Of a stretch of DNA of 64,000 nt, positions 1 to 11,475 are shown piece after piece. Below the pieces are notes generated by a model. It was not told the origin of the DNA. It did not search any database and saw only the letters and a program-made list of their open reading frames with translations. How positions within the stretch are numbered: the stretch's first letter is position 1; each line of letters starts with the position of its first letter. Both the position numbers and the translations under genes were made by a program. The stretch lies in assembly GCA_965240325.2 (NCBI GenBank), contig OZ251229.1, positions 372,001 to 436,000 of the forward strand, read 5' to 3'. This DNA is from Rebecca billardiae RCC1528. Lineage: Eukaryota; Haptophyta.

Positions 1-2287
1 AGAGAGCGGGACGGCGCACCTGATGGTCCCGCTGTGCTTTCTCCCCCCTTGATTGCCCTTGGCATCAAGGAGAGTCCGGCAAATGGAATCCGGGGACGCT
101 CCTCACTCGCGGGGGGGGCCTGTTGACGGCCGCGCCGAGCACCCGAGCGTCTCGACCCGCGCCTCGTCTGTACACGCGCATTTGGCGGGGCGCGCGCGGA
201 GCGCGCCGCGAGTGGGCGCGTCGGCCCGTACGCTTGGAGCCCTCTTTCGGAAAATTCCGAGCGCGCCGCGGCGCGCCCGTCGCGCCGCGCTGCGGCGTGC
301 ACCGTGCACGCGTTCGCTTCGGCTCGGGTGCCGAGCGCCGCCGACGAGCGGGAAGAGCGCCAGGGGCGGGTGCGCTGGCGCGGGCGGGGTGTGGAGGCAC
401 GATGTGGGAGTCTACCTCTCGTACCGGGCGCGCGCGCCCGCTCGGCGCCGTCGCTTCGCGCGGCCGTAGGCGTCTAAGCGTCGATGGTTGGCCTCGAGAA
501 CCGCTAGAAGGGGGGCCGCCTGCCGCAAGCGACGCGGGTAACGATTGACGAGACCGAGCACGCATCTGACGAGACCGAATACGCACCAGGCGGCACCGCG
601 CAACGGCCCGGCGCATGGAGGCTCCGGTGACCAGGCTTGGCCAGCGCCGCCCGCCGCGCGCTGCACATTAGGCGGGGCGCGCGCGCGGAGTCCGCCGCGC
701 GTGGGGGCCTCAGGCCCTCGGGAGAAGCAAGCGCGGCATCGCCGCGCCGCGCCCGCGCCACGGCATACGTCCAACGACCCAGGTGCGACCGCGCAGGCGC
801 TGCGCGCTATGGCACTGGGGCGGATGGTCATGGTGCGCGCCGCGCGCGCGGGGGCTGAATGTGGAGGCGGGCGGTGGTTGCCCGGCTCGCTCGCCGCGCG
901 CGCGCGTCGCCCTGCGTTACGCTCTGAACTCTTTGTGCGCGCGCATTGCGGATGCTGCACGAGTAAGCCATGGTGCTTAGTGGTCTTGGTCCACTGTCTC
1001 GCCGCGCCAGCACGTTGCGGCTGCAGCAGCCGCAGCTCACTGGACCATTGATGCCAGGTGTCAAATCTGAATCGGCAGGGAAGCGGAAGGAGCGCGCCAC
1101 CTTAACTTGCGGCTCGTGCTGGAGGCGACCTGGTCGGACGCACTACCACCCGTCCCAGAAAGCCCGTGAGCCCGTCTTCGGCTCAGCGGGCTCATGACCG
1201 TCCATGGACGGTCATGAGCTCAGTGACTATGAAATGGGCTGGTAACGAATAGCTGCGGGTATTTTTCAATACCAGGGAGCCTTGATGTCGGGGGCTGGGA
1301 CGGGTGGTGTACAGACGCCCGTGCGGCCGTGAGGGGCGCTGGTACTGGTAGGTCAGCGCGGTGGCAGGTGCCGTGACCACTGAGTCACAGGTCTGGCCAG
1401 GCCTCAGCGCCGCACGATGACCCCGGCTGGTCGTCACGCATGGGCACATCGTCAGTCTCCTCATCAGATGCCCGGTTGCTAAGTTGGTCACCGGCCTTTT
1501 GTCATTCAGACAGAGTAGTAGCCGCAGTCACGTTGAACGTGGGTTGATGATCAGAGGGCGGAATTCGTTTGCGTAGCACGGCCGGGGCCGCGGATCTTTT
1601 TCCTCGAGTTTTTTTTCTGATCATGAGACGAAAATGGAAATCGCCCGGGCCAGTGCAGCATGCAAAAGTGTGCCGACTGCAGCGGCAAGGGCGTCGGCGC
1701 CAGCGCAGTCGGCGCCATCGCTCATGGCAAAGCACCAAGCACGTCGTGCAGAGTAGCCGAGGTCTTCGAGGGCTTGGCACAGCTCTGCCCGCCCCCGCGC
1801 CCTGGGAGCGGGGTGCCGTCGCGAGGTGCGTGGCGCGCCCGCTGCCGGCGAAGCACGGGCGCCCGCGCGCACCCTCCGAGCGGCAGCTGCATTCAGGCTG
1901 CCGCGGCCCCGCGCGCCCGCGCAGGCCCGAGCGCGCAACGATGGACTCGCACGGCGCGGCAGGTGCAAGCAGCCCAGGTGCGATGGAGCGACGGCTCGCG
2001 CGGTCGGGCGCTCGGGTGTAGCGTGCGTCTCGCCTGCCCATGCTGCCCTGTGCACGCCGAACCCGCCCCGCCCCCCAGCCAGTCCACGCAGCGCGCGGCG
2101 CGGCGCGCAGGCGCGGCGCGGCGCTGGGCCGTGCGGGCGCGCGCGCCGCGTGGCCCGAGCATGCGCGCGCACGCGGGCCGGCTGCGTGCTCGGGGTCCGC
2201 GCCTCACGCGCCGCGCCGCGTCCGCCCGCCGCGCCACCTGCCGTGTGCACCCGACAACGCCGCGCAGGCCAGCCTGCCCCGCTCGGC
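1..2287. other. GC-rich 5' region, no supported gene
   Basis: Open frames here are mutually overlapping, arginine/alanine-rich shadows without recognisable domains. It holds a 21-bp motif repeated in tandem near 547-588, a perfect 30-bp palindrome at 1190-1219, and degenerate copies of a GC-rich block near 173 and 661. The last few hundred bases are the probable promoter or 5' leader of the INO80-like gene. I see no convincing upstream exon of that gene. Confidence 0.5.
1190..1219. repeat. Perfect 30-bp palindrome
   Basis: The 30 bases read identically on both strands, centred on CCATGG. A second, interrupted inverted repeat (TGAGCCC...GGGCTCA) overlaps its left side. Function unknown; it could be a protein-binding site or a cruciform-forming scar. 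Confidence 0.7.
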
Positions 2288-2661
2288 ATGCCGGCTGCGC
2301 CCGGCTGCGCTGCAGACGGGGCGTGCGCGCACCCAGCCCTGCCGGCGCAGCAGGTCGCACAGGCGCCGCCTGCGGCGCCACACGGCGCGGGCATGGCCCA
2401 GCAGCACGCGCAGCCGCAGCTGCCGCCGCAGCACGCGCACCCTACCTGCCCCGTGCCCGCGCACACGGCCGGTGCCAGCACGCCCCGCGACGCGCAGCAG
2501 CAGCAGCCCGCGCAAGCGCCGTGCGGCGGCGCCGGGGCGGCCGGCGCCGAGGCGCAGCTCCGCGGTGGCGGGTCGTACGCGGCGGCGCAGGGGCTGCCGT
2601 CGCACATGCCGTCGCAGTACGGCCTCACCTCCGCGCAGGCACAGGCGCTCCTGCGCACCGT

Positions 2662-2703
<42 letters not shown>

Positions 2704-4568
2704 GCAGCAGCCGCAACAGCAGCCGCAGCAGCCGCAGCAGCAGCCGCAGCAGTGGCACGCGGCGCATGTCTCGGCGCACCAGCCGGGCGCCCAGGGCGCG
2801 GGGCAGCATGGCGGCGTGCCGCACGGCGCCATGCAGACCCATGCCATGCACATGCCGCCACCGGGCGCGCACGGCGCACAACCCCCGCGCAGCGCTGCAG
2901 CCTCGGGCGGTGGGCCGTCCGGGCAGCCGCCGGGCGCGGCCCCTCAGCTGGCTGCGCCGCTGCACCGCCGCTTCCAGCCGGCGCAGCCGCAGGAGCCGTG
3001 GCAGCAGCCGCAGCAGCAGCCGCCGCAGCAGTGGCAGCAGTGGCAGCAGCAGCAGCAGCCGCCGCCGCAGCAGTGGCAGCAGCAGCAGTGGCAGCAGTGG
3101 CAGCAGCAGCCACCGACGCAGCAGCAGCCGCCGCAGCAGTGGCAGCAGCAGCCGCCGATGGCGCAGTGGCAGCAGCAGCCACCACCGCAGCAGCAGCCGC
3201 AGCAGCCGTGGCAGCAGCCGCAGCAGCAGCCACCGCCGCAGCAGTGGCAGCCGCAGCAGCAGCAGCAGCAGCCGCAGCAGCCGCAGCAGCCGCAGCAGCC
3301 GCAGCAGCCGCAGCAGCCGCAGCAGCCGCCGCAGCAGCAGCCGCAGCAGCAGCCGCAGCAGCAGCAGTGGCAGCAGCAGCCGCAGCAGCAGCCGCAGCAG
3401 CAGCCGCAGCAGCAGCCTCACCAAGCACAGCCGATGCCGCCGTCGCAGGGGCCTCAGCCCGGCCTGGCCACGGGCGCGCCCGTCCACGCCCAGGCGGCGG
3501 CCGCGCCGCCCGCGCTCGCGCGCCCCCCTCCGCCCGGCGCGGCCGCCGGGCAGCCAGTGGCCGGTCAGCAGCCTCTGGGGCAGCCCGTGGGCGCGGTGGT
3601 GGCGGGCGTGGCGCACCCCGGGGTGGGCGCGCGCGCGCAGGCGCGCGGCATGCCGCCCGGCCCCGCGCACCCGAGCGCGCCCGCCGCGCCCGCCTCCGCC
3701 GCGCCCGGCGGCGCGTGCGGCAGCCGCCCCCCGGCGCACCCGTCTGCCCCGGGCGGAGGGCCGGCTGCGCCCAAGCGGCCGCGCAAGAAGGCGCGCGCGC
3801 ACTCGCCGGGCGGCGCCGAGCGCGCGGGCGCGGGCGCAAACGGCGGCGCCGAGCGCGCGGGCGCCGGCGGCTCGCCCTCGAACGACTCGTCCCCGCACGG
3901 CGGCGGGTGCGCCGGCGGCCTTCCCTCGGCGCGCGCCCCGTCCGAGCCGCGCGTGCTCAGCGTGTTCGGTATGCAGCTGCTGCTGCCGCCGCCGTTTGCG
4001 CAGCTGGACTGGAGGCAGCCGGCGCTGGGGAAGGCGGAGCTGCGGATCCGGCGCGCGCGGGAGGCGCGGTACCGCCAGCGCCTGCTCGGCGCCGGCCGCG
4101 CCGCCGACGGCGCCGACGCGCCGCCCCTCGATCTCGCGGGGCGACTCGAGCTGCCGCTCGCGCGCAGCGGCGCCGCGGCCGCCTCCTCCTCCGCCGCGGA
4201 CGCGCTCGGCCTCGGCCCGGGGCTGGCGCGCGCGGACTCGCTGGGCGAGCTGGGGAGCGGCTCGGCGGCGGACGCGCTCGGCGCCGCGGCGAGCGCCCTC
4301 GGCCCGGGCGCGGAGGAGGAGCTCCAGCGCCGCCGCATCTGGGCCGGCCTCGCGCGGCGCGAGCTGCCGCGCGCGTGCCGCGCGCAGCAGCAGGCGCTGC
4401 GTGACGTTCTGCACAACGCGAGGCGCGTGGCGCAGGCGTGCCAGTCCAAGCTGCGGCTGCGCGTGAAGGAGACGTCGCGCCGCGCGGTGCAGGCGACGGG
4501 GCGCGCGAAGCGCGTCGCGCGCGAGGTGCTGCAGGGCGCGTCCGCCACCGCCGCCAGCGCCAAGCCGA

Positions 4569-4611
<43 letters not shown>

Positions 4612-6742
4612 GCCCAAGCGCGCGCCGCCGCAGCCGCGCGACGCGTGCCCTTACGAGGCCTTCTTCTTCTTCTCGCAGGAGCGCGAGCGGCGGCGCGCGG
4701 AGGACGAGGCGACGGAGCGGGCGCGCGGCGCGGCCGCGCTGCAGACCACGCTGCTCGCCGTCGAGCTCGTCGCGCACGCCGCGCTCGCGCGCGCGGAGGC
4801 GACGGCGGCGCGGCCGCGCGACGCGGCGGCGGCGGCGCGGCCCGCGGCGCCAGGCGGCGAGGGCGCGGCGGCGGCGGCGGCGGACGACGACGATCCGCTC
4901 GCGCCGATGCGCGTGGCATCGTTCGCGCTCAGCGCCAACGCGCCCACCCTCGCCTCCGAGCTCGCCGCCCTCGCCGCCTCCGCCGACGACGGCGCGCGCG
5001 ACATTGCGGCCGACGCGACGCGCGTCGCGCGCGCGGCCGTGCTCGCGTCGCTGCGCGCGCGCGCTCAGTACGAGGAGCTGACGGGCGCGCTGGCGCAGGG
5101 CGCGGGCGTGGGCGCGGCGCCGCGCGCGGCGCGGGTGGACGCGCACGCGCGCGCCGCGCTCGACGCCGCGCTCGCCGAGCCGCGCGGCTTCGAGCGCCTC
5201 GGCGCGCTGAGCGCGGGCCGCGCCGATCCGCACGGCCGCGGGCTGCGCGCGGCTGAGATGTTTGTGCGCTGCCCGCTGCGCCCCTTCGAGCGGGCGGGCG
5301 TGCGCTGGCTGCTGCACATGTGGGACGCGGCCGTGCCGTGCGCGATCGCCGACGAGGTCGGCGTGGACGAGCAGCTTGTCGCCTTCCTCTGCGCGCTCCG
5401 CCTCGGCGGCGCCGCGGCGGGCGGCGAGGGCGCGGCGGGCGGCGGCGGCGGCGGCGCGGCGGGCGGCGGCGGCGCGGGCGCGGCGGCGCGCGCGCGCGCG
5501 CCCGCCGCCGCGCCGCTCGCCACCGGGCCGGCGCTGCTCGTCGTGCCGAGCGAGCGGCTGCGCGCGTGGCGGCACCGCCTGCGCCAGCTCTGCCCCGCGC
5601 TGCGCGTCGTCTCGTACGCCGGCGACGCGCACGCGCGCGCGGCCGCGCGGCACCGCGGCTGCGTGCGGCCGAGCGCGCTCGGCTGCGCGCCGCTGCTCGG
5701 CGCGCGCCCGCCGATGCACGTGCTGCTGGCGGACTACGCGTCGTACGCGCTGGACGAGGCGCAGCTGGCGCACGTGGCGTGGTCGGTGCTCGTGTGCGAG
5801 GCCGCGCACGAGCAGCCCACGCGGCTGCGCGCGCCCGTGCTGCGCGCCCCCTGCGCGCGGCGCGTGCTTGTGCCGCGCGCGCCGCCGAGCGCGCAGCCGC
5901 AGCTGAGCGCGGCGCGGCTGCTGTGTCTCGCGCAGGCGGTGGCGTGGGTGTCGGACGGCGGCGCGCTGCCGCCGAGCGCGGGGCTGAGCGCGGCGGACCG
6001 GCTGCGGCTGGTGCGCTGCATCGCGCCCTTCGTGCTCTCGCGCTCCGCCGCCGAGCTCGCCCCGCAGCTCGCCACGCTGCCGCTGCTGCGGCTGCAAGCG
6101 CGGCCGTGCGCGGTGCAGGCCGCCGCGTGCGATGCGGCGCGGCGCGCGGCGCGCGCCGCGGCGGCGCGGCGCGGCGCGCACGGCGCGGCGGCGGCGCACG
6201 ACGCGCTGGCGGCGGTGTGCGTGCACGCCGAGCTCGGCGCGGTGACGAGCGTGCGCGGCCGCGCGGGCGCGGCCGCGCGCGCCGAGCCCGGCGCGCCGCT
6301 CGCGCTCCCGCCAGCGAGCTCGCTCGCGCGCGCCGAGCCGTGGCGCGCGCGCGCGGGCGCGCCGCCGTGGCTGGCGCGCGCGGCGGCGAGCGGCGCGCTC
6401 GGCGTCGCGGTGGACGCGCACGTGGGCGCGCCGCCGGCGGCCGCGCTCGACGACGCGGCCACGCTCACGCGCGCGCTCGGCGCCGCGCTGCGCCTCTGCG
6501 GCGGCACGCCGCTCGACGACGTGTGCGGCGCCGCGCGCGCGCGCGCCGCGCTGCGCGGCGGCCTGTGTGTGTGGCGCGCGGCGCACGTGTCGCAAGCGGG
6601 CGCGGGCGAGCTGCGCCGCGTGCTGCCGACGGTGGCGGCGGGGCAGGGCGGCGCGGCGGCGGGCGGCACGCGCGGCGCGCTCGCCGCCGCCTCAGCCGCC
6701 GCCGCGCCCGCCGCCGCCGCCGCCGATGCCGCCGCCGCCACT

Positions 6743-6789
<47 letters not shown>

Positions 6790-7043
6790 GCGGCGCGGCG
6801 CGTTCGCGTGGGCTCGGCTGATCGGGCTGTCCGCGTCGGAGGTGTGCGTGCGCGCGACGGCGTCGGCGGCGCTCGGCGCGATGCTCTCGATCGTGCACGA
6901 GAAGCGCCTGCCGCCGCCGCCGCCGCTCGCCGGGCGCGACGACGACGACGGCGCCGGCGCGGCGGCGGCCGACGCGCGCGCGCGCGCCGGCGCGGCGGAC
7001 GGCGGCGGCGCCGGCCGGGCGGCGCGCGCGCGCGGCGCGCTCA

Positions 7044-7076
<33 letters not shown>

Positions 7077-9090
7077 ACGCGGCGGCGGCGCGGCTGCTCG
7101 CGCGCGCGGCGCAGGGCGCGCGGCTGTGCATCCTCCGCGCGCACGCGCCCCCTCGCCTGCCGCACCTCGCGCCCCTGCTCTCGGGGTCCGCGCCGCGTCT
7201 GCTCAGCAGCGGCCGCGGCTGCGCGTGGGAAGGCGTGTGGCCGGTGGGCGCGGACGCGGCCGCGCTCGGCGAGGCGCTCGGCGCGTGCGCGGCGGTGCGC
7301 GCGCACCTGGGCGTGCCGCCGGCGCGCGCGCTCGCGCGCGCGCCGCTCGTCGACGAGCGCCTCATGCGGCAGCTCGGCGGCCGCGCGCGAGGCGCGGCCG
7401 CGGCCGAGGCGGCGGGCGCGGCCGCGGCCGCCGCGGCCGCGCCCGCCGCGGCCGCGCTCGGCCGCGGCGCGCCAGGCGTGCCGCCCACGCGCGCGACGCT
7501 GCTGCTGGCGACGGCGCGCGCGCTGGGCGAGGCGGAGGCGGCGGCGGCCGCCGAGTCGAGCGCCGCGCGCGCGCCGCCCTCCGCGTGCCGCAGGGTCGCG
7601 CCGCGCGACGGCGGCTGCGGCTGGGCGGTGGCGGCTGCAAGCGCGCTCGCGCCGCCGCGCCCGGTGGCGCCGGCCGCGCGGCCGGCGCGCGCCGAGGCGC
7701 GCGCGGCGATGCGCACGCTGCTCGCGCCGCCGTCGCACGCGCACGCGCTGCACACGCCGGCGGTCGGCGCGCTGCTCAGCCGCGGCGCCAAGCTGCGCGC
7801 CCTCGAGCAGCTGCTGCGCCGTACGCTGCAGGTGGGCCGCGCCGCCGCGCGCACGCACGGCGCGCACACACCGCGCGCGCGCGCGCCCTCCGCCCGCGCG
7901 GCCGTGTGCAGTGCGCTGCCGCTGCGCTGCCGCTGCGCTGGCGCTGTGGCGCTGTGGCGCGTGGGACTGGCTGCGGCGCACCCGACCCCCGACCCGCGCG
8001 CCGCCATCGCGCGAGCGCACGCGCCCTCCCGACTGCCGCCACCTCACGGCCGCCCGCGCCGCCGCCCGCGCCGCCGCCCGCGCCGCCGCCCGCGCCGCCG
8101 CCCGCGCCGCCGCCCGCGCCGCCGCCCGCGCCGCCGCCGCCGTGTCGTTTGCGCGCGCGCCCCCTCACGCCGCGGCGTGCGCGGCGTGCGCAGCCGACGC
8201 GCTCCCACGTGGTGATCTGCTGCTCGAGCGACGCGTGCGCGGACGCCGTGGCGTGCGTCCTCCGCCATTGCTCCCTCCCCCACGTGCCCCTGACGCTGCC
8301 CACACACACGCCCCCGGCGGCGGCCTCGGCGCAGCCGGCGGCGGCAGCGGCGCGCGGCCAGGGCGCTGCTGAGGAGGCGCAGCAGCGCGCCGCCGAGCAC
8401 GCGGATTCGGGCCGAGACTCGGGCCGAGACGGGGCGGACGCCGAGGCCGAGGCTACTGCGGCGATCGAGCTCTTCGCGCGTGCTGGGTGCGCGCCACGCG
8501 CGCGCGCGCGCGCTCGCTGGCCACGTGGCTGGCGCGCGCCCGCACCGCCGCGCGCGGCGCCAACTGGGTCGGGCCCGCGCCGATCGACGCGCGCGGCCCC
8601 CGGTCGCGCGCGCGGCCGCGGGCGCAGGGATCTGGACGCCGCGTGCGCGTGCGTGCTCCTCGCGCCCCCCGGCGCCGCCCTGCCGCCGCGCCTGCCCGGC
8701 GTGGACGCGCTGGTCTTCTTCGAGCTCCGGGCGGCGGTCGATGCGCCCGCGCGCGCCGCGTGGGTGAGCGCGCTGCTCGGCGACGAGGCGGAGCGACAAG
8801 CGGTGCGCGCGCGCGCGCGGCGCCGAGCTCGTGGCGCGAGCGCTCGTCGGCCCCTCCGCCCGCCCCGCCCCGCGCTGATCGACGCCCCCCTGCGCGCACC
8901 GTCGCCCGCGGCGCGCCCCGGGTCGTTGTGGGCGGTCGCGTGCGGCCGCGGCGTGTGTCGCCCACAGCCTCTGCTGTACCAGCTCGAGCTGGCGGGCACG
9001 ATCGACGAGCGGCTGGGCGCGCACCTCGCGGTGCATGCGGCCGGCGCGGCCGAGAGCCTCGTGTCACTTCTCGCCGACGAGCTCGCGTGA
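2288..9090 (+). CDS. INO80-like SNF2-family protein with degenerate ATPase (4 exons)
   Basis: Related to the Snf2 ATPase of the nuclear INO80 nucleosome-remodelling complex. Exons are 2288-7831, 8194-8486, 8628-8802 and 8968-9090. Phases are 0, 2 and 0, and the joined frame of 2045 codons stays open to TGA. Order: Gln-rich N terminus (residues ~125-380), a DBINO-type basic helix (~708-750, starting HNARRVAQACQ) followed by the LQTTLLAVELVAHA helix, RecA lobe 1 from ~985 (RPFERAGVRWLLHMWD), an Ala/Gly-rich insertion, and lobe 2 from ~1827 ending AGTIDERLGAHL. Catalytic motifs are lost: Walker A reads GVDEQ at 5360-5374 where the family has GxGKT, and motif II reads CEAA at 5795-5806 where DEAQ is usual. 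Motif VI lacks its arginines. The open frame runs back to 1826; ATGs at 2288 and 2393 are both possible starts. I infer a structural or pseudo-ATPase subunit. A decaying gene is the alternative, although the 6-kb frame is intact. Confidence 0.75.
2659..3420 (+). repeat. CAG/CCG-rich tract encoding poly-Gln/Pro
   Basis: Near-continuous CAG codons with interspersed CCG and TGG encode Q, P and W, including one uninterrupted run of 13 Gln codons near 2664. The tract lies inside the INO80-like gene. Gln-rich regions are common in chromatin regulators, and the pure CAG run makes the locus prone to length change. Confidence 0.9.
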
Positions 9091-9717
9091 GGATCCAAGG
9101 CTGCGTGCGACCTGAGCCGCCATCGTATTCGTGATGACTTGATAGTTGATGATGGGACATCGGAGTATTGCACCAAACAATCAAGGGATTGCACTGGTAT
9201 CGATCGGATGCACGGAAAGAACCCAGCACGCAATCTCATCAGCGCGAGGCCGGAGGCCCTGATGACTGGCTTAAAAACAGGCCCGCGCGCGACCGCGTGA
9301 CCAACCATATTGGTCAACCATACGGCGTCAGGTGCGCGAAGCGCGTCCATCTATCGGTGGTCGGTCGAAGCATTTCATCTGCTGTTAATAATCCCTCTCT
9401 CACGGAAGCATCGGGGAGATGGTACGGGGGTACCACGAAGTTGGCAATTTGACCGATCGATGACCAAATGCACCCTTTCACCTTTTTTGGGGGCATTTCG
9501 TCAGGAGGAGTGGGCTGCCCGACGATTGGCCCTTGGCCACTCAAGCCGCGGGAGCACCTTACCTGCACACTTAGGGCAACTCATCACATTGGCCCTAATC
9601 GAGCGCGGAGGGCACCCTAATGAAGGTCGCAAGAACCGCCATCCGACAGCAACCGCTCGGGGGCACTCGGCCCGCGAACTTCGCAGCCTGGGACCTCGCG
9701 TACGTAACTTCGCCCCG
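9091..9717. other. Intergenic, nothing recognised
   Basis: This lies between the TGA of the INO80-like gene and the small two-exon gene. GC content is lower than in the flanking exons. A plus-strand frame stays open but shows no domain or repeat. It probably holds the 3' end of one gene and the promoter of the next. Confidence 0.4.
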
Positions 9718-10219
9718 ATGACGGCCGACGACGTGAGCACATCGCGCGGTCTGAGCGTGAGCAAGCGGCGCATGTCGGGCGAGCTGCGTGAATCAGACGC
9801 GTGCAACGAGGTGCCAAGCCCTCGGCTCACTCTTGCGGAGGTGCGTGCCCTCCGCCCGCGCTGTGGATGCGCGCATGCGCGCGCGCACACCCGCGAGCGC
9901 ATGCCTCCGCCTCACCCCCCGACCCCCCGACCCCCCCGACGCGGCGCAGGCAAGCGAAACGAGCCTCGCCGAGCAGCACACACCCATCGCAAAGGTCGCG
10001 CGCGAACCGTGGACCAAGCCGCAGAGCAGGTCCGCCTGCCCGCCGCCCTCGCCGAGGCGGTCGACTGCGTACAGCCCATTCCGGCAGAGCAGCAGCCGGC
10101 AAGTGGCACCCGGCAGCCGACGCCGATTGTACGCCTTCGACGAGCTGGACGTCGAGACGGCAGCGCCGGCAACTACCTCGCCACCGACGCGGCAAAGCAC
10201 CGGCACCGTCTCCGAATGA
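9718..10219 (+). CDS. Small two-exon protein of unknown function
   Basis: I do not recognise this gene. Two exons, 9718-9840 and 9950-10219, join in phase 0 across a 109-nt intron that starts GTGCGT, has a strong polypyrimidine run (9910-9940) and ends GGCGCAG. The product is 130 residues. It is hydrophilic and rich in Ser, Pro, Thr and Gln, with a short ordered-looking stretch (RRRLYAFDELDVE) near residue 100. No signal peptide, membrane segment or catalytic motif is visible. Support is the matched donor, acceptor and phase, plus a composition unlike the Arg/Ala shadow frames. The start is uncertain because the frame is open upstream to 9310. It lies about 630 bp after the INO80-like gene on the same strand and could instead be part of a longer gene with missed 5' exons. 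Confidence 0.42.
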
Positions 10220-11014
10220 GCACTCCTGTTGGCGCGGCGCTGGCGCCCCCCATGCCGGCGCCCGCCGACCGTCACTTCGTGTCTCCAATCCGCAGCCCCT
10301 TACCACGGCACCACTGGGCTCGACGCTCCACCTCAGCGCAAAAGTCACATCCCAAGGGGTTCTATTCACGAGGCACGGGCGAGCTACGCCGCATGTCGTA
10401 CCTGCCGTCCGGTTGGACCGGAGCAGTTTTGACGTGTGCCTAGTACGTGGAGGGCGCCGCCGAGCCGCCGGGGCCCCGGCGGCCGGCGGCCTCTGAGACG
10501 CCGACGGCCGCCTGTCGCTCACGCCCGGCGGCATGATCCGCGCAGCCGCGCGACTGCGGACTGGGTCGGGCGGCGCTCATCGCTATGTGTTGGTAGCCCC
10601 GCATGATCACTGACGAACATCGAGCAGGCCCTTGCCATGCCGATTCTGATTGTCATCTCGGATCAGATGACACGGCTCACGATCACGGCCGCCCGCATCC
10701 GCCAAGACCGATACTACAATTATGGGCGGTTCTGTGATTACGCCCGCGAACGCGATTCGCGAAGGCGCGATGAAGTCGAGGCAGTTACGGGTAAAGGCTG
10801 GCTAGACAATTAATCGTACCCGCTCGAATTCGACCGTGATTAATATTCGACCGCCTAGTATTAATCTTCGCCCGTGGGAATAATAATGGTCGACGCACAA
10901 CACACTTTTACCCAGGTGCATCTAATCTCCCGTAACGGTCGAGCACGGGAGCGGGTAGGTAAAAGGTAGGCGAGGGGTGCGGCGGAGTATGGTAAGGACA
11001 TCGCGGGCTCTGGC
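10220..11014. other. Lower-GC intergenic region with a short ORF
   Basis: The second half is clearly more AT-rich than its surroundings (TTAATATTCGACC-like sequence near 10830-10870). A 58-codon frame at 10637-10813 encodes a charged peptide (middle part QDRYYNYGRFCDYARERD). It could be a small gene, an exon fragment or a mobile-element relic. No other signal was found. Confidence 0.35.
10637..10813 (+). CDS. Possible 58-residue small ORF
   Basis: An ATG-to-TAA frame of 58 codons. The N terminus is hydrophobic (MPILIVISDQ) and the rest is rich in Arg, Asp and Tyr. Codon use is less GC-biased than in the large genes. There is no domain, and the frame may be an isolated exon remnant or chance. 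Confidence 0.22.
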   Translation: MPILIVISDQMTRLTITAARIRQDRYYNYGRFCDYARERDSRRRDEVEAVTGKGWLDN

Positions 11015-11015
11015 G

Positions 11016-11475
11016 CGCGAACGCTTTGTCACTACTGGCCGCCGAGCCGTAGATTGGCGCTCCGTGCACCAACAAAGACATCCCCAGCCGCATGTTGCCA
11101 CTCGACACCTCGTCTCGCCTCGCGCGGAGCCAACTTGTGGTGTGCGGGAGCCACCCGAAGCACAGGCTGTGCTGCGCGCGGCGCGTCGCGAGTCGCGAGT
11201 GCATCGGAGCACACAGCGATGCATGACGTGCCATGGGACAGACATGAGTATGTACTCAACGGATTGCGCGTGCGACGCCTTCGCGGTGCACTCCCGACTC
11301 GCGACACGCTGCGCGCTGCACAGCCTGTGCTTCGGGTGGCTCCCGCACACCACAAGTTGGCTCCGCGCGAAGCGAGACGAGGTGTCGAGTGGCAACATGC
11401 GGCTGGGGATGTCTTTGTTGGTGCACGGAGCGCCAATCTACGGCTCGGCGGCCAGTAGTGACAAAGCGTTCGCGC
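11016..11475. repeat. Long inverted repeat, ~190-bp arms, ~75-bp loop
   Basis: The left arm (about 11016-11207) and right arm (about 11284-11475) are near-perfect reverse complements. Their outer ends read CGAACGCTTTGTCAC and its complement. Identical 40-plus-residue translations come from the two strands as a consequence. The arms diverge slightly towards the loop. No target duplication was recognised at the outer ends. A transcript would form a long hairpin, so a foldback transposon or a small-RNA precursor are both possible. Confidence 0.9.

Noticed and set aside
1621-1790. Minus-strand exon with a helical reading (ALEDLGYSARRAWCFAMS)
   Set aside because: It looks protein-like, with a possible acceptor near 1788, but no partner exon could be joined and the plus strand is equally open.
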